NCBI GenBank assembly: GCA_020631735.1
Contig: CM036191.1
Span: 38,175,335 to 38,239,334, forward strand
Length of the DNA stretch: 64,000 nt
Origin: Saccharum officinarum
Lineage: Eukaryota > Streptophyta > Magnoliopsida > Poales > Poaceae
Direction of reading: 5' to 3'
The notes under the pieces were generated by a model. The model saw nothing but the letters and a program-made list of their open reading frames with translations. It was not told the origin of the DNA and made no database searches. Position numbers and translations under genes: made by a program. How positions within the stretch are numbered: the stretch's first letter is position 1; each line of letters opens with the position of its first letter. Below are positions 47,601 through 59,715 of this stretch, piece by piece.

Positions 47601-49791
47601 TTTAAAGTCAGGTTGTGTGCCCTAAATCTTGTTAGTCAATTAACCCCCGCAACGACATACTTCCTTCTAATCTCTACCAAAGGAAGCAACAATAGAATCT
47701 ACTGAGTATAAATCATGGCTTAATTTTTCTATTACTTACACTGGTAGATGATTCTGTAGAAGGCATAGTAGTGTTTCCTAGAAATGAAAGCTGTGGTTGT
47801 CCACCAGGGATATTTAATCCTGAAGAAGGCACAGTGGTGTATTCTACAAACGGAAGCTGTGGTTGTCCTCCAGTTGTATTGAATCCTGAAATGAGAAGGC
47901 AACATTACCAACCGCATCAGCCAGAATTGTTATAATGTTCACTAATTTTGAAGTGTAGATATGCACAGTAGAACTTGCACTCTTAAAATGAAGAGTGAGA
48001 AAAAGAAAAGAGCTTCAAGCCTTAACTCATTCCCCCGGCTGCAGTTGGATTTGGCCATGACGGGTTTTGCATGTTAGGAATTGGACCATTTTGGTCTTGA
48101 TAATCATTGTCAACCAGGGCTTGTCCTACAAAAATGTTACTGATTATACAGCAATCTAGACTTGTATCATAGAAGAAAAATAACGCACAAAGTGTATCAA
48201 ACTTTTGTGCCAATAGTAGCACACCAAAACGGTAGTGTTACTATAATAAAAATGTACCGACTCTTGGAGATTCTCTTATTTTATACGTTCCAGCAAGAAA
48301 AACGAGATTCCATTTCTCAATAATATTATTTTTGTAGAAATTAAGAAATGATCCTCCTTTTCTATTATATTTTATGCTAAAGAAGTATATCAGATCAAAC
48401 ACCCCAAATTCTGAACAATAGTGTATATGATTAAACTAACAAAATTGGATATATATTATAAATAGAATTTCTTATCAGTAAAACATTATAATACTAATTT
48501 CTTATGGGAAGTTCTGGTGAAAAATACAACATTTTTAGGTAACAGCTTAACAAAATTACACTTTTCATTTATGTTCCAATAAGAAATGTAGGTTTGTAAA
48601 ATTTTAGGAGCAGTTGCAGTGTGGTGTTTATAAATTCTAACAATTGTGACACTGAGAAGTACCAATAAATGAAAGACGGCAATGTTTTAAGTACAGAACA
48701 ACTGATAAATTTAACATAGAATATGGGAAATAATAGGCCTTACTTTGTGTGTTTGAACTGTTATGGCGTATGTTATTTTGTCTTGCTGGCCTGTGATGGC
48801 CCCGCACAAAGAAAGGATTTGATAATCCTTCTAGAACTCGTGCTTCCATTGGCGACACTACCATCAGTCCATCACCCCAAGCCTAACCTTTCGGTTACTG
48901 GAGTTACTGAATATTGTAGAACCACTGTGAAGTTTAGCTCCACGAACAAGGTTAAATCGGCCGTTACTCACTATTGATTTTACTGACTGATCCACATCTC
49001 CTATTGCTGATGAGTTTCCTTGTTGCGCTTTCTTTATTATGTTTCTCTCAAAATCTTCTCTGGACCAGTTGTATTCATTATCATGTTGGTTGAACTCTGC
49101 ATTCACGACAACCAGCTCAACTGTTGCAGAAGCAAGGGGTCCGTCTTTTACAGTTTGACCATTATTACCATCAACTAGAGCTACACTTATCTCCACAATT
49201 TTCCCCTTTTCAATTCTTTCAATCTCCCCAGATGTGAATACTAGTCGGTATCTCAGTGGCTGCACTTGATTCAGTTGTGACCTGCTAAAGAAGAAGAAGA
49301 AAAACCAGGCCAACTAATGAAGCCATAATTAAAACAACAGACCGAAGCAATAATAGAGTATTGTTTCTTCCCATTCCGAGTACGTATGTATGAGTAACAA
49401 ATTCTAATCTCTTGGTACCACGCTGAAAACAAATGACATGATTGTACGTAGAAAACAACCACACCTTGGAGCAGCAGAATCATCGGTACTTTTGCCATTA
49501 GTATGAAGCTCCATTTGTTTGCATAGACTATTGAGACTTTCAGTAAGCTTCTCCAACTTTTTGGTTTGATCATTGTGACTTTCATTGAGCTTCTCCAACT
49601 GTTTGCGCATTTCACTAGTCTCATCCTTGCCTCCAGCAAGCTGCTTTGATTGTTTGCGCATCTCCTTGTGGAGCTCTGACAGCATCATTATGGTTACTCT
49701 GTCCTGTGAGCATATTAACTGTTGGTACGATTATTATTGTGGTAGTATAATGGGTATCTAAAATTCTATCCATAAAGAAATTTATGATGAT

Positions 49792-49808
49792 ATGATAAGA
49801 ACCCAAAC
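49792..49808. repeat. SINE target duplication, left
   Basis: The 17-base ATGATAAGAACCCAAAC repeats exactly at 49,980-49,996. Confidence 0.92.
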
Positions 49809-49979
49809 GAAGGGCAGGCTTGGTGCAGTTGGTGAATGCTAGCTCGCCGAGTCACCAGGTCCTGGGTTCGAAGCCGTCTCTCTGCAGAATTTCTGCGGGG
49901 GTAAGACTTTGCTTCGGTTATTCCTTTCCCCAGACCCCACTCGTGTGGGAGCCTCTGGCACTGGGTCTGCCCTTTTTTT
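49809..49979 (+). mobile_element. tRNA-derived SINE (Au-SINE-like)
   Basis: 171 bp between perfect 17-bp target duplications. An A-box-like GCTTGGTGCAGTTGGTGAATG and a B-box GGTTCGAAGC form a Pol III promoter. The 3' part ends CACTGGGTCTGCCCTTTTTTT, the short T-tail style of Au-type plant SINEs. It lies antisense within intron 2 of CBP60-B. A genuine tRNA gene is excluded by the missing cloverleaf 3' half. Confidence 0.9.
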
Positions 49980-50079
49980 ATGATAAGAACCCAAACATGA
50001 TTTTGTTTGCTAGTCCATCAACCCGTGCTCTTGCATGGGCTAGAATTTTAGGAGATATAAGTACTATGCACTGTTTAAT

Positions 50080-50221
50080 AATCTTTTCATTTCAAATTAT
50101 GAGGTTTTGACTTTTTTAGATATATTATTTTTACTATGTATCTAGACAATACATCTAAGTGTATACCAAAAGCTATGTATTTAGAAAATTCAAACGTCTT
50201 ATAATTTGGAATGGAGAGAGT
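50080..50221. mobile_element. Degenerate Stowaway-like MITE
   Basis: Same family as 56,160-56,306, with TTTCAAATTAT at left and ATAATTTGGAATGGAGAGAGTA at right. The left terminus is eroded. Confidence 0.6.
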
Positions 50222-50926
50222 ACATCTAACTATGAAAAAATTACTTATACTAAATTGTAAGTTTTTTCTTTGTTTATTTTCTAACATAATAGATATAATA
50301 GATACTTTATAGTCTACATCTAGTTATCATAAACTCATTAATAGTCCTTCAAGGAACTTTCATAATTTTTTCTTTGCATGACACCTCTATATATTTTAAA
50401 TATGAAATTACTTTGAAACCTTACCATTAATCATGGTGGTTCTTGTTGCATCATGTATATTCTGAAGTCATGAATTTAAATTTGGATTTTCCAAATTTTA
50501 TTCTTATTTATTGCTATGGATTTTTCTCTCTCCTTAAGTTAAGTTGAAACTCTTATGCTTATTGTATCTTTCATTAACTGTCCTTTTTGCACTTCTTTAA
50601 AATAAGGATTTTAGGTCATAGAGTATATTCTTAAGTACTTCAATAGCATAAGCCATTATTTGAGACATGCACCATATCGCTTAAGATAAGTCATAGAGCT
50701 TGAAGTGAGATTTAGTGCTAACTTCAAGAGAATTTTAATACTTAAACCTTATAATGCTTAACTTTTTATTCTAAAGTATTTTTAAAGGGCCAAAAAATAT
50801 GACCACTAGTTGTCTCCCACATTGCTCAAGATGGTTGAATTTTCCTATCAAGGAATTATATTTATAGTTATGATTATACTATCAATACAAACATATCAAA
50901 CATTTTAGTTAAAATACATAAATAAA

Positions 50927-51260
50927 TTAAAAAAATAGTTTTTAAGTCATGAGACATAACATATGTATTTTATTGCTCATGCATGCATGACCCGTATGTT
51001 TACTTTAATTAAATCTTACTATATTAATATTGATATAGGTTGAGTAATGTAGAAACATATATATGCTCTTGTTATCTAAAGAAATTATATGAGTTGTTAA
51101 TTAAAAAAATAGATTTTAAGTCATGATACATAACATATGTATTTTATTGCTCATACATGCATGACCCATATGTTTACTTTAATTAAATCTTACTATATTA
51201 ACATGGATAGAGGTTGCGTAATGTAGAAACATATATATGCTCTTGTTATCTAAAGAAATT
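50927..51260. repeat. Tandem duplication, period 174 bp
   Basis: 50,927-51,086 and 51,101-51,260 are nearly identical (both with TTTTATTGCTCAT.CATGCATGACCC and ATATATGCTCTTGTTATC). It lies inside the Helitron and is non-coding. Confidence 0.9.
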
Positions 51261-51299
51261 TGTTGTAATAGGAAATGTTGAGAATTTAGATGTAGATTT

Positions 51300-52683
51300 G
51301 AGGGGATATTTAATTTTTCTAATAATGAGATGAAAAGTGAGTTATAATCATATTAAGAGGACGCCATATAAATGCAAATTTAGGTCTACTTTAGATCATG
51401 TTTCTTAATGACATGTGGGTAATATAAATTAGAGTCGTAAGTTAGTTTATATTGTTTTACATAATAGCAGAAGTGGATAATTATTCAAAAAAATAGAATA
51501 GATCCAGTAGCTATTGATATTATCAATGATGATTACGTTATACATAATTGATGGTAAAATGTTTCTAATTTTTATAAAAATTTTTAGGATCTATCTTTTG
51601 TTTTCCTATCAAGTCTTGAGAGTATTAACATGTAGGCTCCAACGGGATCTCTAGTTACAATTTCTAGTATTTATCTTTTTTTAGTGTGATAGGAGTATGT
51701 ATTTAGTTGAAATCTAGTATTAAGATATATAACCTCTTGATACAATCCTTTTTCGGTTTCATAAATCTAAAGTTTATCTTCTAACTTTAATTATGTTGTT
51801 GCAATTTTTTCATATGTTAATTAGAAATTCTAGTATTATCTATTTTTATAAAAAAATATTTTTTATTAAAAAGAGTCTAGTCCCAATAGTATTGTTTTCC
51901 ATATAAATTAAAACTTGGCTTGCATCCTGACGCTAAACATGTTGAATATGTTATATCACAGGAATATGTGTAGTATTATTTATTTATTATAGAGTGCATA
52001 AAATTTAAATGATAATATTGATATGACATACTGTTTTACTAAAGACGTATACACTTATTTAAAATAATAACTTATAAAATTTATTATCATGGAGTATTAA
52101 TATAAAGTGTTATTGCTACGTGGTTTGTTAAGTGAACATTTTTTCATATTTGATAAGTTGTTAAAATAAATACTTATTCTAATATATACATGATTATTTG
52201 ATATACATGGTGGAACATAGCATTATAATTATTTTATTTCACAATTATATGAGTATTTAGAAATATATATGTATCATACTTTATGAATATTGATTTACTT
52301 TTTTGTAATAATATATTACTATTTACATGTAGATTTTAGATATTTTTTATTTATTTTTATAGTGGCTATGGTACATACAAATATAAAGGTAATACCTTAT
52401 ATTATCTTTGACAACAACATGTGTGAATATGTTAAATGCAAACTTAGAATATTGTTTTGCATTATCTTTCATAATAATAAAGGTGGATAATTTATAAATT
52501 CATTAGGAGGTAATTTAAATTATCTTTCATAATAGATGTGGGTAATGTTTTTTGAGCCTAGACGTAGCAAATTTAGATACAAAGTTAGAGGATTATTTTA
52601 AAGTATCATTCATAGTGACCAAGTTGGTTAATTTGGACACAATGCTAGGGGGTTAGTTTAGATTATATTTTATAATGGCTAAT
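51300..52683. repeat. A/T-rich degenerate GTGGGTAATTTA repeats (left block)
   Basis: Diverged units of about 60-65 bp containing GTGGGTAAT, GCAAATTTAG.GG and TTTCATAATGG. They continue at 55,709-55,885 on the other side of the solo LTR, showing that the LTR inserted into the array. Confidence 0.7.
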
Positions 52684-55600
52684 TGTAACACCCTAAATTT
52701 TTCAGAATTATAAAATAGTTAAATATGATTTATTTGTATAATTGAGTGTGCATTTAAATATAGGGAATAATAAATTTTTGTGAAATTAAAATTAATCATA
52801 AGGTTAGCAACTTGTTTTTGCACTCATGTTGTTGCATTATATTTTGTGTGATGACTGGTTTTATTCAAATGCCAAAAGGATTTAAAAATCTCTTGAAATT
52901 GGATTTGAAAAATCAATTTAGGAAATAAAAAGGGATTCCTATTCATTTTCCCCCTCTCCCTCACTTTCGGCCCGTTGGCCATTTTTCCTTGGCCCGCCCA
53001 TGTTTTTCCTCTCCTCTCCGCGCTCTTTCTGGGTCGGCCCACGTCGGAGGCCATAACTGCCGTTGCCGCGCCCCGCTCCCCCCTGCGACACCGACAGGCC
53101 GGGCCCGCCCATTAGCTCCTCCCCTAACCTCTCCCCGCGCCTTGCTCGGTCTTGGAAACCGCCGCCCGCGCCCACCTCCGCGCGACGTGGGAGCCTCCCT
53201 GCGCCTCGGGTCTTTTAAAAAGGGGAGCGTGACCCGTCCACGCCTTTCCCCTTCTCCAGTTTTCCCCCGCTCCCACTCGCTGAGCAAACGAAGTCCCGCA
53301 GCAAACGTCGCTGCAGTGCCGTCCTTCTCCTCCGCATCGACATCGACACCGAGCCGCCCTCATCTTCATTTTGCCGCTCTGTGAGCTTTGCCCTGCTCCC
53401 CTCTGTCTCCCCATGCTTCCCTTTTCTAGTTTGGTGGCCTATAGGGCCGTTTTACGCGAGCTCCGGCGAGCTCCTCCGCGGCCGGCCATGGCGGGTGCTC
53501 CTCGGGTCTTTCCCTGGCCGCACATGTGACATGGTCGAGTTCGCCATCCCCTCCGCGTCCTCCCCGTAGCCTCTAATTAGAGAATGGAGCTCCGTAGTGC
53601 TCGATTGGATCGCTCCGGTGAGCCCTCCGCCGCCGTTCATGGCGAGCACACCGCGGGGGCCACCCCGTGGCCACGGTTTGTCCCGGGGCGAGTTCGTTTT
53701 CTTCCTCGCATCGACCCGGTGGTGTCGGTGATCAACCATGGCCCGTAGGGCCCTAACCAGTCACGCCGGTGACCTTTCCACCGCCATTCATGACGGCACC
53801 ACCGCGTTCACCCCCAACTCCGGTGGCCCCGTTCCCCTTCTCCCTCCCAGAGCTAATCGTAGCCGTTCATCTCTAATCCTATGGCACAGGATCACCCATA
53901 CCCCTTCGATGGTAATTTTGTTAAAGAAACCCCTAGTTATCTATTATTGAACCCGCCGTCCTTGGCGTATTCCTGAAATACGCATTCTCTTTTTAAATAC
54001 GTAGTTTCTTCGGTTTAAATGAAAAATACGTTTTTAGATTAATTACAGATTTACCACTGTAGTAAAACACTTATAAAATCGTCGTTTTAGCTCCGATTTG
54101 ACCCGTTCAACTTGCGTTAGTTTCGTAATTTCATGATCTACGCAATAGTGCTACTGTTAGACCTGTTAGGAGCTTTTGAATTTCTCGATTAAGTCTAGTT
54201 TAATAGCTAGCTTTTGGAACCGTAAATAGCTCGTAACTTGTGCGTTGTAACTCCGTTTTTCGTGCAATTCGCATCGTTGTGATCGTAGCGAGACATAGAT
54301 GATTTTGGTAAACATTTTATATAGTTTTATTTATTGTTGGTGTACTGTTATAATCGTAGTCATGTTTTGCTTGTATGTCTGTTCTGGAATGCGTGTTGTA
54401 CTTCGTGTCGTTCGAGTTCAGACGGTGAGGAGTATTTCGTGAATCCGGACACATACGAGGAGCAGCAGGACCAACAGCAGTTCGTGACTAATATTTCTCA
54501 TTATGCATGTGTCTAATATTGCTCGACTATAAGGACTTCCTAGCTAATTGATGACCTGTACCTTGATTCCTATGGGGTTATTTGCATATGGGTAGAATGC
54601 TAGTGCTCTAACTAAACATGATCTATACTATGACTGATGGAACCAATGGATAAACATGATGGTAACAGTGGAAATATAGGGTAAAGGTGCAGATGATGTT
54701 GATCATGTTGCCCTAAACCCTCCGTAAGGACTTATCTGTAGGGCAAAAGCTGGGACATACAGTGCAATCGTGAGAGTTATATGGCTCTGACTTTAGCTCA
54801 GTAATAGGATCTTTTCTAGCTTGTTAGAGGTTACCCGCAAGGGCACAAGAGGGGCTTGCCACTTTGGGTATAGAACTGCCTTTGTTCTGATGTGTATAGC
54901 CTGCGGGAATTGTGCCATCGAAAGGGGTTCTCTATATCTGCCCGCCGAGGAAACCTCGCGGCCCTAACTTGTTAGAAGAGCTCTATGGAAGGCTTCATAG
55001 TGTACCCTGTCTGCTCACCTTGGGAGTGTTAGGGGGTCGACGGGCCCCGAGCATATGGGCAACACGACTCACGAGTAAAGATGCACAACCTATGCAGAGT
55101 GTTAAAACTGTTATAACAGCCGTGCTCACGGTCACGAGCGGGCCGAAAAACTCACAGAATAAATGGTTACTTGACATATGGAGGACTTATGACGATGATG
55201 ATGAGATTATACTGATGCTCAATTATTCTCCTTAATTCTAGTAGGTGATCATGTGGGTTAAACGGGAGCTTAAGCATAAATTAATAATAATTAATAAGGA
55301 AATGTTGATCTATTAAAAGTGCTAACTGTAGTTAACCGTGTCTATCCTTTTTGAGCCTCATGAATCCTCATACTATACTTGCGGAGTACGAGTGTACTCA
55401 CACTTGTTATTATTTTATTTTTGGATAAAAATCCCGGATGGGTAACAGATGACAGTTTCTATGAGGATTTCTCTGAAGAATTCTAGGTTTGGGTCAACCA
55501 GTCGGCCTTCCCTGTAGAGCAGATACTTCGTTCGAGAGTGTTATTTACTTTTCAGCTTGTTATGTTAAGAACTACCATGTATATCGTGATGTATGTATAT

Positions 55601-55703
55601 AGTGATGATACTTCTGTTAATTTGTCGGCTTATGTGTGCGACTATTCCTGGGGCGCACATAAGACGTATGCACTCTATATTGTCCTTTAATTGGAGTGTG
55701 ACA
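52684..55703 (+). mobile_element. Solo LTR, same family as 39,282-42,197, CTAAT target duplication
   Basis: 3020 bp starting TGTAACACCC and ending GAGTGTGACA, flanked by CTAAT at 52,679-52,683 and 55,704-55,708. The GC-rich stretch 52,960-53,850 gives several open frames on both strands that are LTR sequence, not genes. Family membership is shown by similarity of both ends and interior to the reverse complement of the 39-42 kb LTR. Confidence 0.92.
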
Positions 55704-55708
55704 CTAAT

Positions 55709-55885
55709 GTGGGTAATTTATATGCAAATTTAGAGGGATATTTTGAATTATTTTGCATAATAACATATGTGGGTAATTTATATACAAATATAGAGGGTTA
55801 TTTAGAATTATATTTTATAATGGCAAATGTGGGTAATTTACATGCAAAATTAGGGGGTTGCTATATGTATTTTTCATAATGGCTG
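55709..55885. repeat. GTGGGTAATTTA tandem units (right block)
   Basis: Three units of about 60-65 bp (ATGTGGGTAATTTATATGC) continuing the array left of the solo LTR. Confidence 0.8.
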
Positions 55886-56159
55886 TGGTTTGTAATTTTC
55901 TTAATAAATTATAATTGATCCAATGGTTATTGTCGGTGATGACGATAGAGTCTAGGAAATCAAAGGCCACATGTTTCTCATTATTGTAAGAATTTCTAGG
56001 ATTTATCTTTTTTTTAGCGCGTCTGGTGAGAATTAACGTGGTGCCTCCATTGGTGCCTCTAATTAGTAATAGTAAGATTGTTACAAGTTTCAAATTCCAG
56101 GGTCTCAAATTTTGGAACACAAAACTTTACCACAATGAATGTTATGAACATACTAAGTA

Positions 56160-56306
56160 CTCCCTCAATTTCAAATTATTAGACATTTTGGCTTTTCTAG
56201 ATACACTATTTTTACTATGTATCTAGACATAGTGTATATCTAAATACATCGCAAAAGCTATTTATCTCAAAAAAACCAAACGTCTTATAAATTGGAATGG
56301 AGGGAG
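56160..56306. mobile_element. Stowaway MITE 1
   Basis: 147 bp, CTCCCTC...GGAGGGAG inverted ends, TA duplicated at 56,158-56,159 and 56,307-56,308. Tc1/mariner-type non-autonomous element. Confidence 0.88.
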
Positions 56307-56365
56307 TAGTAGGTTTTCAAATACTTGGAGATTGCTGCTAAAGGATCTTGTTCTTGTATGTGTTA

Positions 56366-56511
56366 CTCCCTCCATAGTAAATTATAAGATGTTTTGGCGT
56401 TTTAGATACATAGCAAAAGTTATGTACTTAAATATACACTATGTCTAAATACATAATAAAATTAATGTATCTAGAAAAGTCAAAATATCTTATAGTTTGG
56501 AATGGAGGGAG
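56366..56511. mobile_element. Stowaway MITE 2, inverted relative to MITE 1
   Basis: 146 bp, CTCCCTCCATAG...AATGGAGGGAG, TA duplicated at 56,364-56,365 and 56,512-56,513. It aligns to the reverse complement of MITE 1. Confidence 0.88.
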
Positions 56512-56706
56512 TACTTTATATTTTCTTAATGCCTGGTTTTCACATTTTTCTTGTCATTTCTTTCTAAGTCACAAAAGTAGCCAGTATTTTACTGCAGGCC
56601 CAAGCACACTCCAGACTAACACCCCTATTCGTATGCCAAGAATGTAAATACTCCCTCTGTCATGTATGTAATGCCTATTTTGTTTTACTATATAACTTGT
56701 GCGATA

Positions 56707-56942
56707 CTTCCTCGTCTCAAAGGAAACATTAAATAGGAAAGATTAAGAGATATGAAATGACCATAGATGACCCTATTAATTAAGGGCTGTTTTACTTTTC
56801 AAGGACCATGGAGGCTAGTGTTGGACATGTGAGAGGGTTGATTTTATATACATGGCCTCACTGAGTGTCTAAGTTATAAAATGGCATGTTTTGTAGGATA
56901 AATTTGAATCCTAGAATGTTAAATTTTTTGGGATGGAGGTAG
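56707..56942. mobile_element. Stowaway-like MITE 3 (different family)
   Basis: Ends CTTCCTCGTCTCAAAGG and GGGATGGAGGTAG are imperfect inverted repeats flanked by TA at 56,705-56,706 and 56,943-56,944. The interior is unrelated to MITEs 1 and 2. Confidence 0.7.
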
Positions 56943-56944
56943 TA

Positions 56945-57681
56945 CAAAATTTGTATATATGCTCCGATCCTTCTTCGACGAGATCTTCCTAACAGGATTT
57001 GCCGCGTGCGTGTAGGTACAAGGAGAACCGGTAGAACTAGCTCGAAGCTCTATGCCACCGCTGTGGTTGGCCTACAAGAGGGGTTTGCGAGCTCGATGAT
57101 GGGGTGGCCAGATCCATGGCCGTAGATCTCCATGATGCTAGCATGACAGGCACGTGAGTGGGTTTAGGGGTGGACCCCATGGCAAGTGGGGTGTTTTTTT
57201 TCTCCGATTAACAAAGCGAGCGCTATAGCACCCTGGTGAATTCTGTTATTTACAAAGACAATGAGATAGAGTCAGACACTACTGTGCCTCTAAAATTAGA
57301 TTTTGTATGTGTCTGAAGTTCTATTTTCTAATAGCTCCCATTATGATCTCTAACTGCAAATATTGAAGTCCACTAGTACAAAACCATGCAATTTTTAAAA
57401 TATATTACAAAGCCTATTGGGATTCAAACCATAGTCACAAAGTTCCCAGAATATTTGGATCGTGGAACGACGATCGGAGAACGTGGTACGCTCCGAAACA
57501 TTCCTTGAGAAAGGGTTTCGCACTATCAGGACAAAACTGATCTCATGTTTCCTAGACGTGGAACGTGGCATCGTACCACAATGGCCTAATGAAGATAACC
57601 ATTTCTGAAGCCTATGGTGGTGGCCCGAAGTGGAGGTCTAGGCTAGCAAGGTACATGGGCCTCATGACTACATAAATCACG
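56945..57681. other. Unassigned intronic sequence
   Basis: Part of the enlarged intron 2 of CBP60-B. A CACTAGTACAAAA word at 57,371 resembles a CACTA transposon end but has no matching partner. No coding segment recognised. Confidence 0.4.
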
Positions 57682-58293
57682 GAGTAAAATGCACCTGAGG
57701 TCCTTTAACTTTTGAGGGGTTATAACCTAGGTCCATCAACTCTCAAAATGCATTTTTGGGTCTCTAAACTTTTAAGTGGTTCACCAAGGTCCATAGCCCT
57801 TCGCTTGACCATTAGATCTGACAAAGCAGGTCCATCCAACACTTGTGGCAAATATATTGAGTTAGCCTTCTCTTTTTCCCCTATCTCCTATCCAGCCTCT
57901 TTCTTCTTCCTCCAACCATCGCCACCGTGTCTCATTTCGTGGTGGAATGCATCACACGCGCCCAGCCCTATACCTCCCTAGCTGTGCCCCAGGCCACCAC
58001 ACCGAATGTGCATGCTCGTGCTGCCTCGCAGGCTACGCACGCTTGCCCATGTCACCAGCTGCATGCACTTCTCTCCTAACTCATTACCCCCTCCCTCTCT
58101 ATTGCGCTAGAGTCAAGTAGGGACACAAGGACGGAGGGCGAGTAGAAGCTCTAGTGAACTAAGGGTTGAACGAAAGGGTATGGACTTCTAGTGAAATACT
58201 TAAAATGTTTAGAGACCTATAAATATAATTTGAGAGTTGGTGGACCTAGATGGAACCCACTCAAAAGTTAATGACCTCTACTGCATTTTACTC
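57682..58293. mobile_element. Mutator-like MITE with about 100-bp inverted repeats
   Basis: Left GAGTAAAATGCACCTGAGG... and right ...GACCTCTACTGCATTTTACTC are about 100-bp inverted repeats sharing TTAACTTTTGAG and TAGGTCCA.CAACTCTCAAA. Flanks TAAATCACG (57,673-57,681) and TAAATCATT (58,294-58,302) are a 9-bp duplication with two mismatches. The interior (57,850-58,140) is C-rich and could be captured host sequence. Confidence 0.8.
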
Positions 58294-58302
58294 TAAATCA
58301 TT

Positions 58303-59599
58303 TATAGTGGTAGAAATTTTTTAGATTTACATTGTCAGTTTTGTGAATTGTCAGTGTGAAAGGCCAAAATTGTAATGTTTTGTCAGTGTCACTTTGAGAA
58401 CCGCGTGTGTAAACTGGCAGTTGGCTTAAGACCATCGTGAGTGTAAATCAATTTACAATGGCAGCGTGCTTATTCAAACCGTCATGGTAAAATCTTTTCT
58501 AGAGCTTGCAAATCATGAAAAAATAGCGAAAAAAAACTTTAACCTTGGAGAGGCCCCACCAGCCCCCAAGGTTGCAAACCCCATAAGTCACAAGCACATG
58601 GTTTTTCACGCGCGTGTGACCACAAGGATTGAACTCACAGCCTCAAGCCTCGTGTGTTGCTTCCTTAACCACAACATATCATTGTCAATTGTGATTAAGA
58701 AGCGATACATTCTTGTTTATTCAGTTTAGTGAATATTTTAATGTATAGTTGAGGGCCTAAACGAATTCAAAAGAAAAAAGTTTGAACAGGAAAGTTTTGG
58801 ATCTCTTCAAGTACTATACATATAGTTTAGGTCCTTTCTCCATCCAAGGTCATTTGAAAATTAAAAAAAATGAATTTCAAAATCATTAGTCTTAGAATAT
58901 AATTTTGGGCTTAAAGGATTCTAAATGAAAAATTTGCCAACTACAACGCTGAACATCTTTTCGATCACTGCAACTTTAGTTTGTCATTTCTTCATGTAAG
59001 ATCATTTAAAAAGTAAAAAAAATATTTGTACTTACACCAGGTTCAATGTAAATAGATCTTTACCAGTAGTAGGCTTAAGAAAACCAGCAGTACAAATCCT
59101 ATATTTATACCAACGTTTTTTAAGGTCCGCTAATTTAAATAAAACGGTGGCGGGTTTTAAGGTTATTGTCAGTATGTGTAAATGGTGCATTTATACTAGC
59201 GGTATCCGTAAGAAAATCACATATTTAAGTATTAACTATGGGCCCACTGGCGCCTATTCTTTATGAACAACTAGTGAAAAATGACTAGTATGGACAAAAT
59301 TATTTTTTCCCCGAAAGATCTATTACTGGCTTTCATTGATAAGGGAGAACAGAGCAATTACATATCTTTTAGGCGCAAGGAGCGTCCATTTTTGCATAAA
59401 ATTATTTCTGTACTAGTGAGACCAAAACACCTGGGAATATACCTAGGAGCGCCCATTTTTGCATAAAATTATTTATGTACTAGTGAGGCCAAAACACCTA
59501 GGAATATACATAGAATCTGTTCAAAACCGTGTAAAAGGGAGGGGGGTAAAAGATTAAAAACACACGTATAGGCGATGGCCCCCGCTTATAATATAATAA
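58303..59599. other. Unassigned intronic sequence with short duplications
   Basis: TTGTCAGT..GTGA words recur near 58,335-58,390. A duplicated 60-70-bp stretch near 59,380-59,510 (GGAGCG.CCATTTTTGCATAAAATTATTT) is obvious. Looks like decayed DNA-transposon subterminal sequence; no terminus pair with a target duplication was found. Confidence 0.4.
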
Positions 59600-59712
59600 A
59601 TATAATAACTTTTTTTGAACGGCGCCACCTTGGTGCGGCCTTCTTTGGAGGCCTGGTCGCCGGCCGACTCCTCCCGTTGAGTCTTAACCGCTGGGCTACG
59701 TGCCCATCCGCA
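59600..59712 (-). mobile_element. Truncated tRNA-related SINE remnant
   Basis: On the minus strand GGGCACGTAGCCCAGCGGTTAAGAC contains an A-box-like TAGCCCAGCGG. A T-run lies at the opposite end. No good B-box remains, so this is a degraded or truncated SINE rather than a tRNA gene. Confidence 0.5.
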
Positions 59713-59715
59713 TAA

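Larger units (their letters stand above)
50010..56077 (-). mobile_element. Non-autonomous Helitron with nested insertions
   Basis: In minus orientation the 5' end is TCTTACTATTACTAATTAGAGG at 56,077 downward, preceded by A. The 3' end at 50,010-50,013 is CTAG, preceded by a hairpin (CCCATGC against GCACGGG, one mismatch). The base after CTAG is C rather than the expected T. No Rep/helicase coding is present. The body is very A/T-rich with degenerate GTGGGTAATTTA repeats, and without the solo LTR it is about 3 kb. Part of the 5' subterminal region is duplicated near 51,500-51,660, so two related units may be fused. Confidence 0.65.

Noticed and set aside
49809..49979. tRNA gene
   Set aside because: A- and B-boxes are present but the 3' half, T-tail and 17-bp target duplication identify a SINE.
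52824..53950. Several open frames up to 131 codons
   Set aside because: GC-rich part of a solo LTR proven by its ends and target duplication.
57371..59276. CACTA transposon (CACTAGT at left, ACTAGTG at right)
   Set aside because: Flanking trinucleotides do not match (GTC against AAA) and similarity stops after seven bases.
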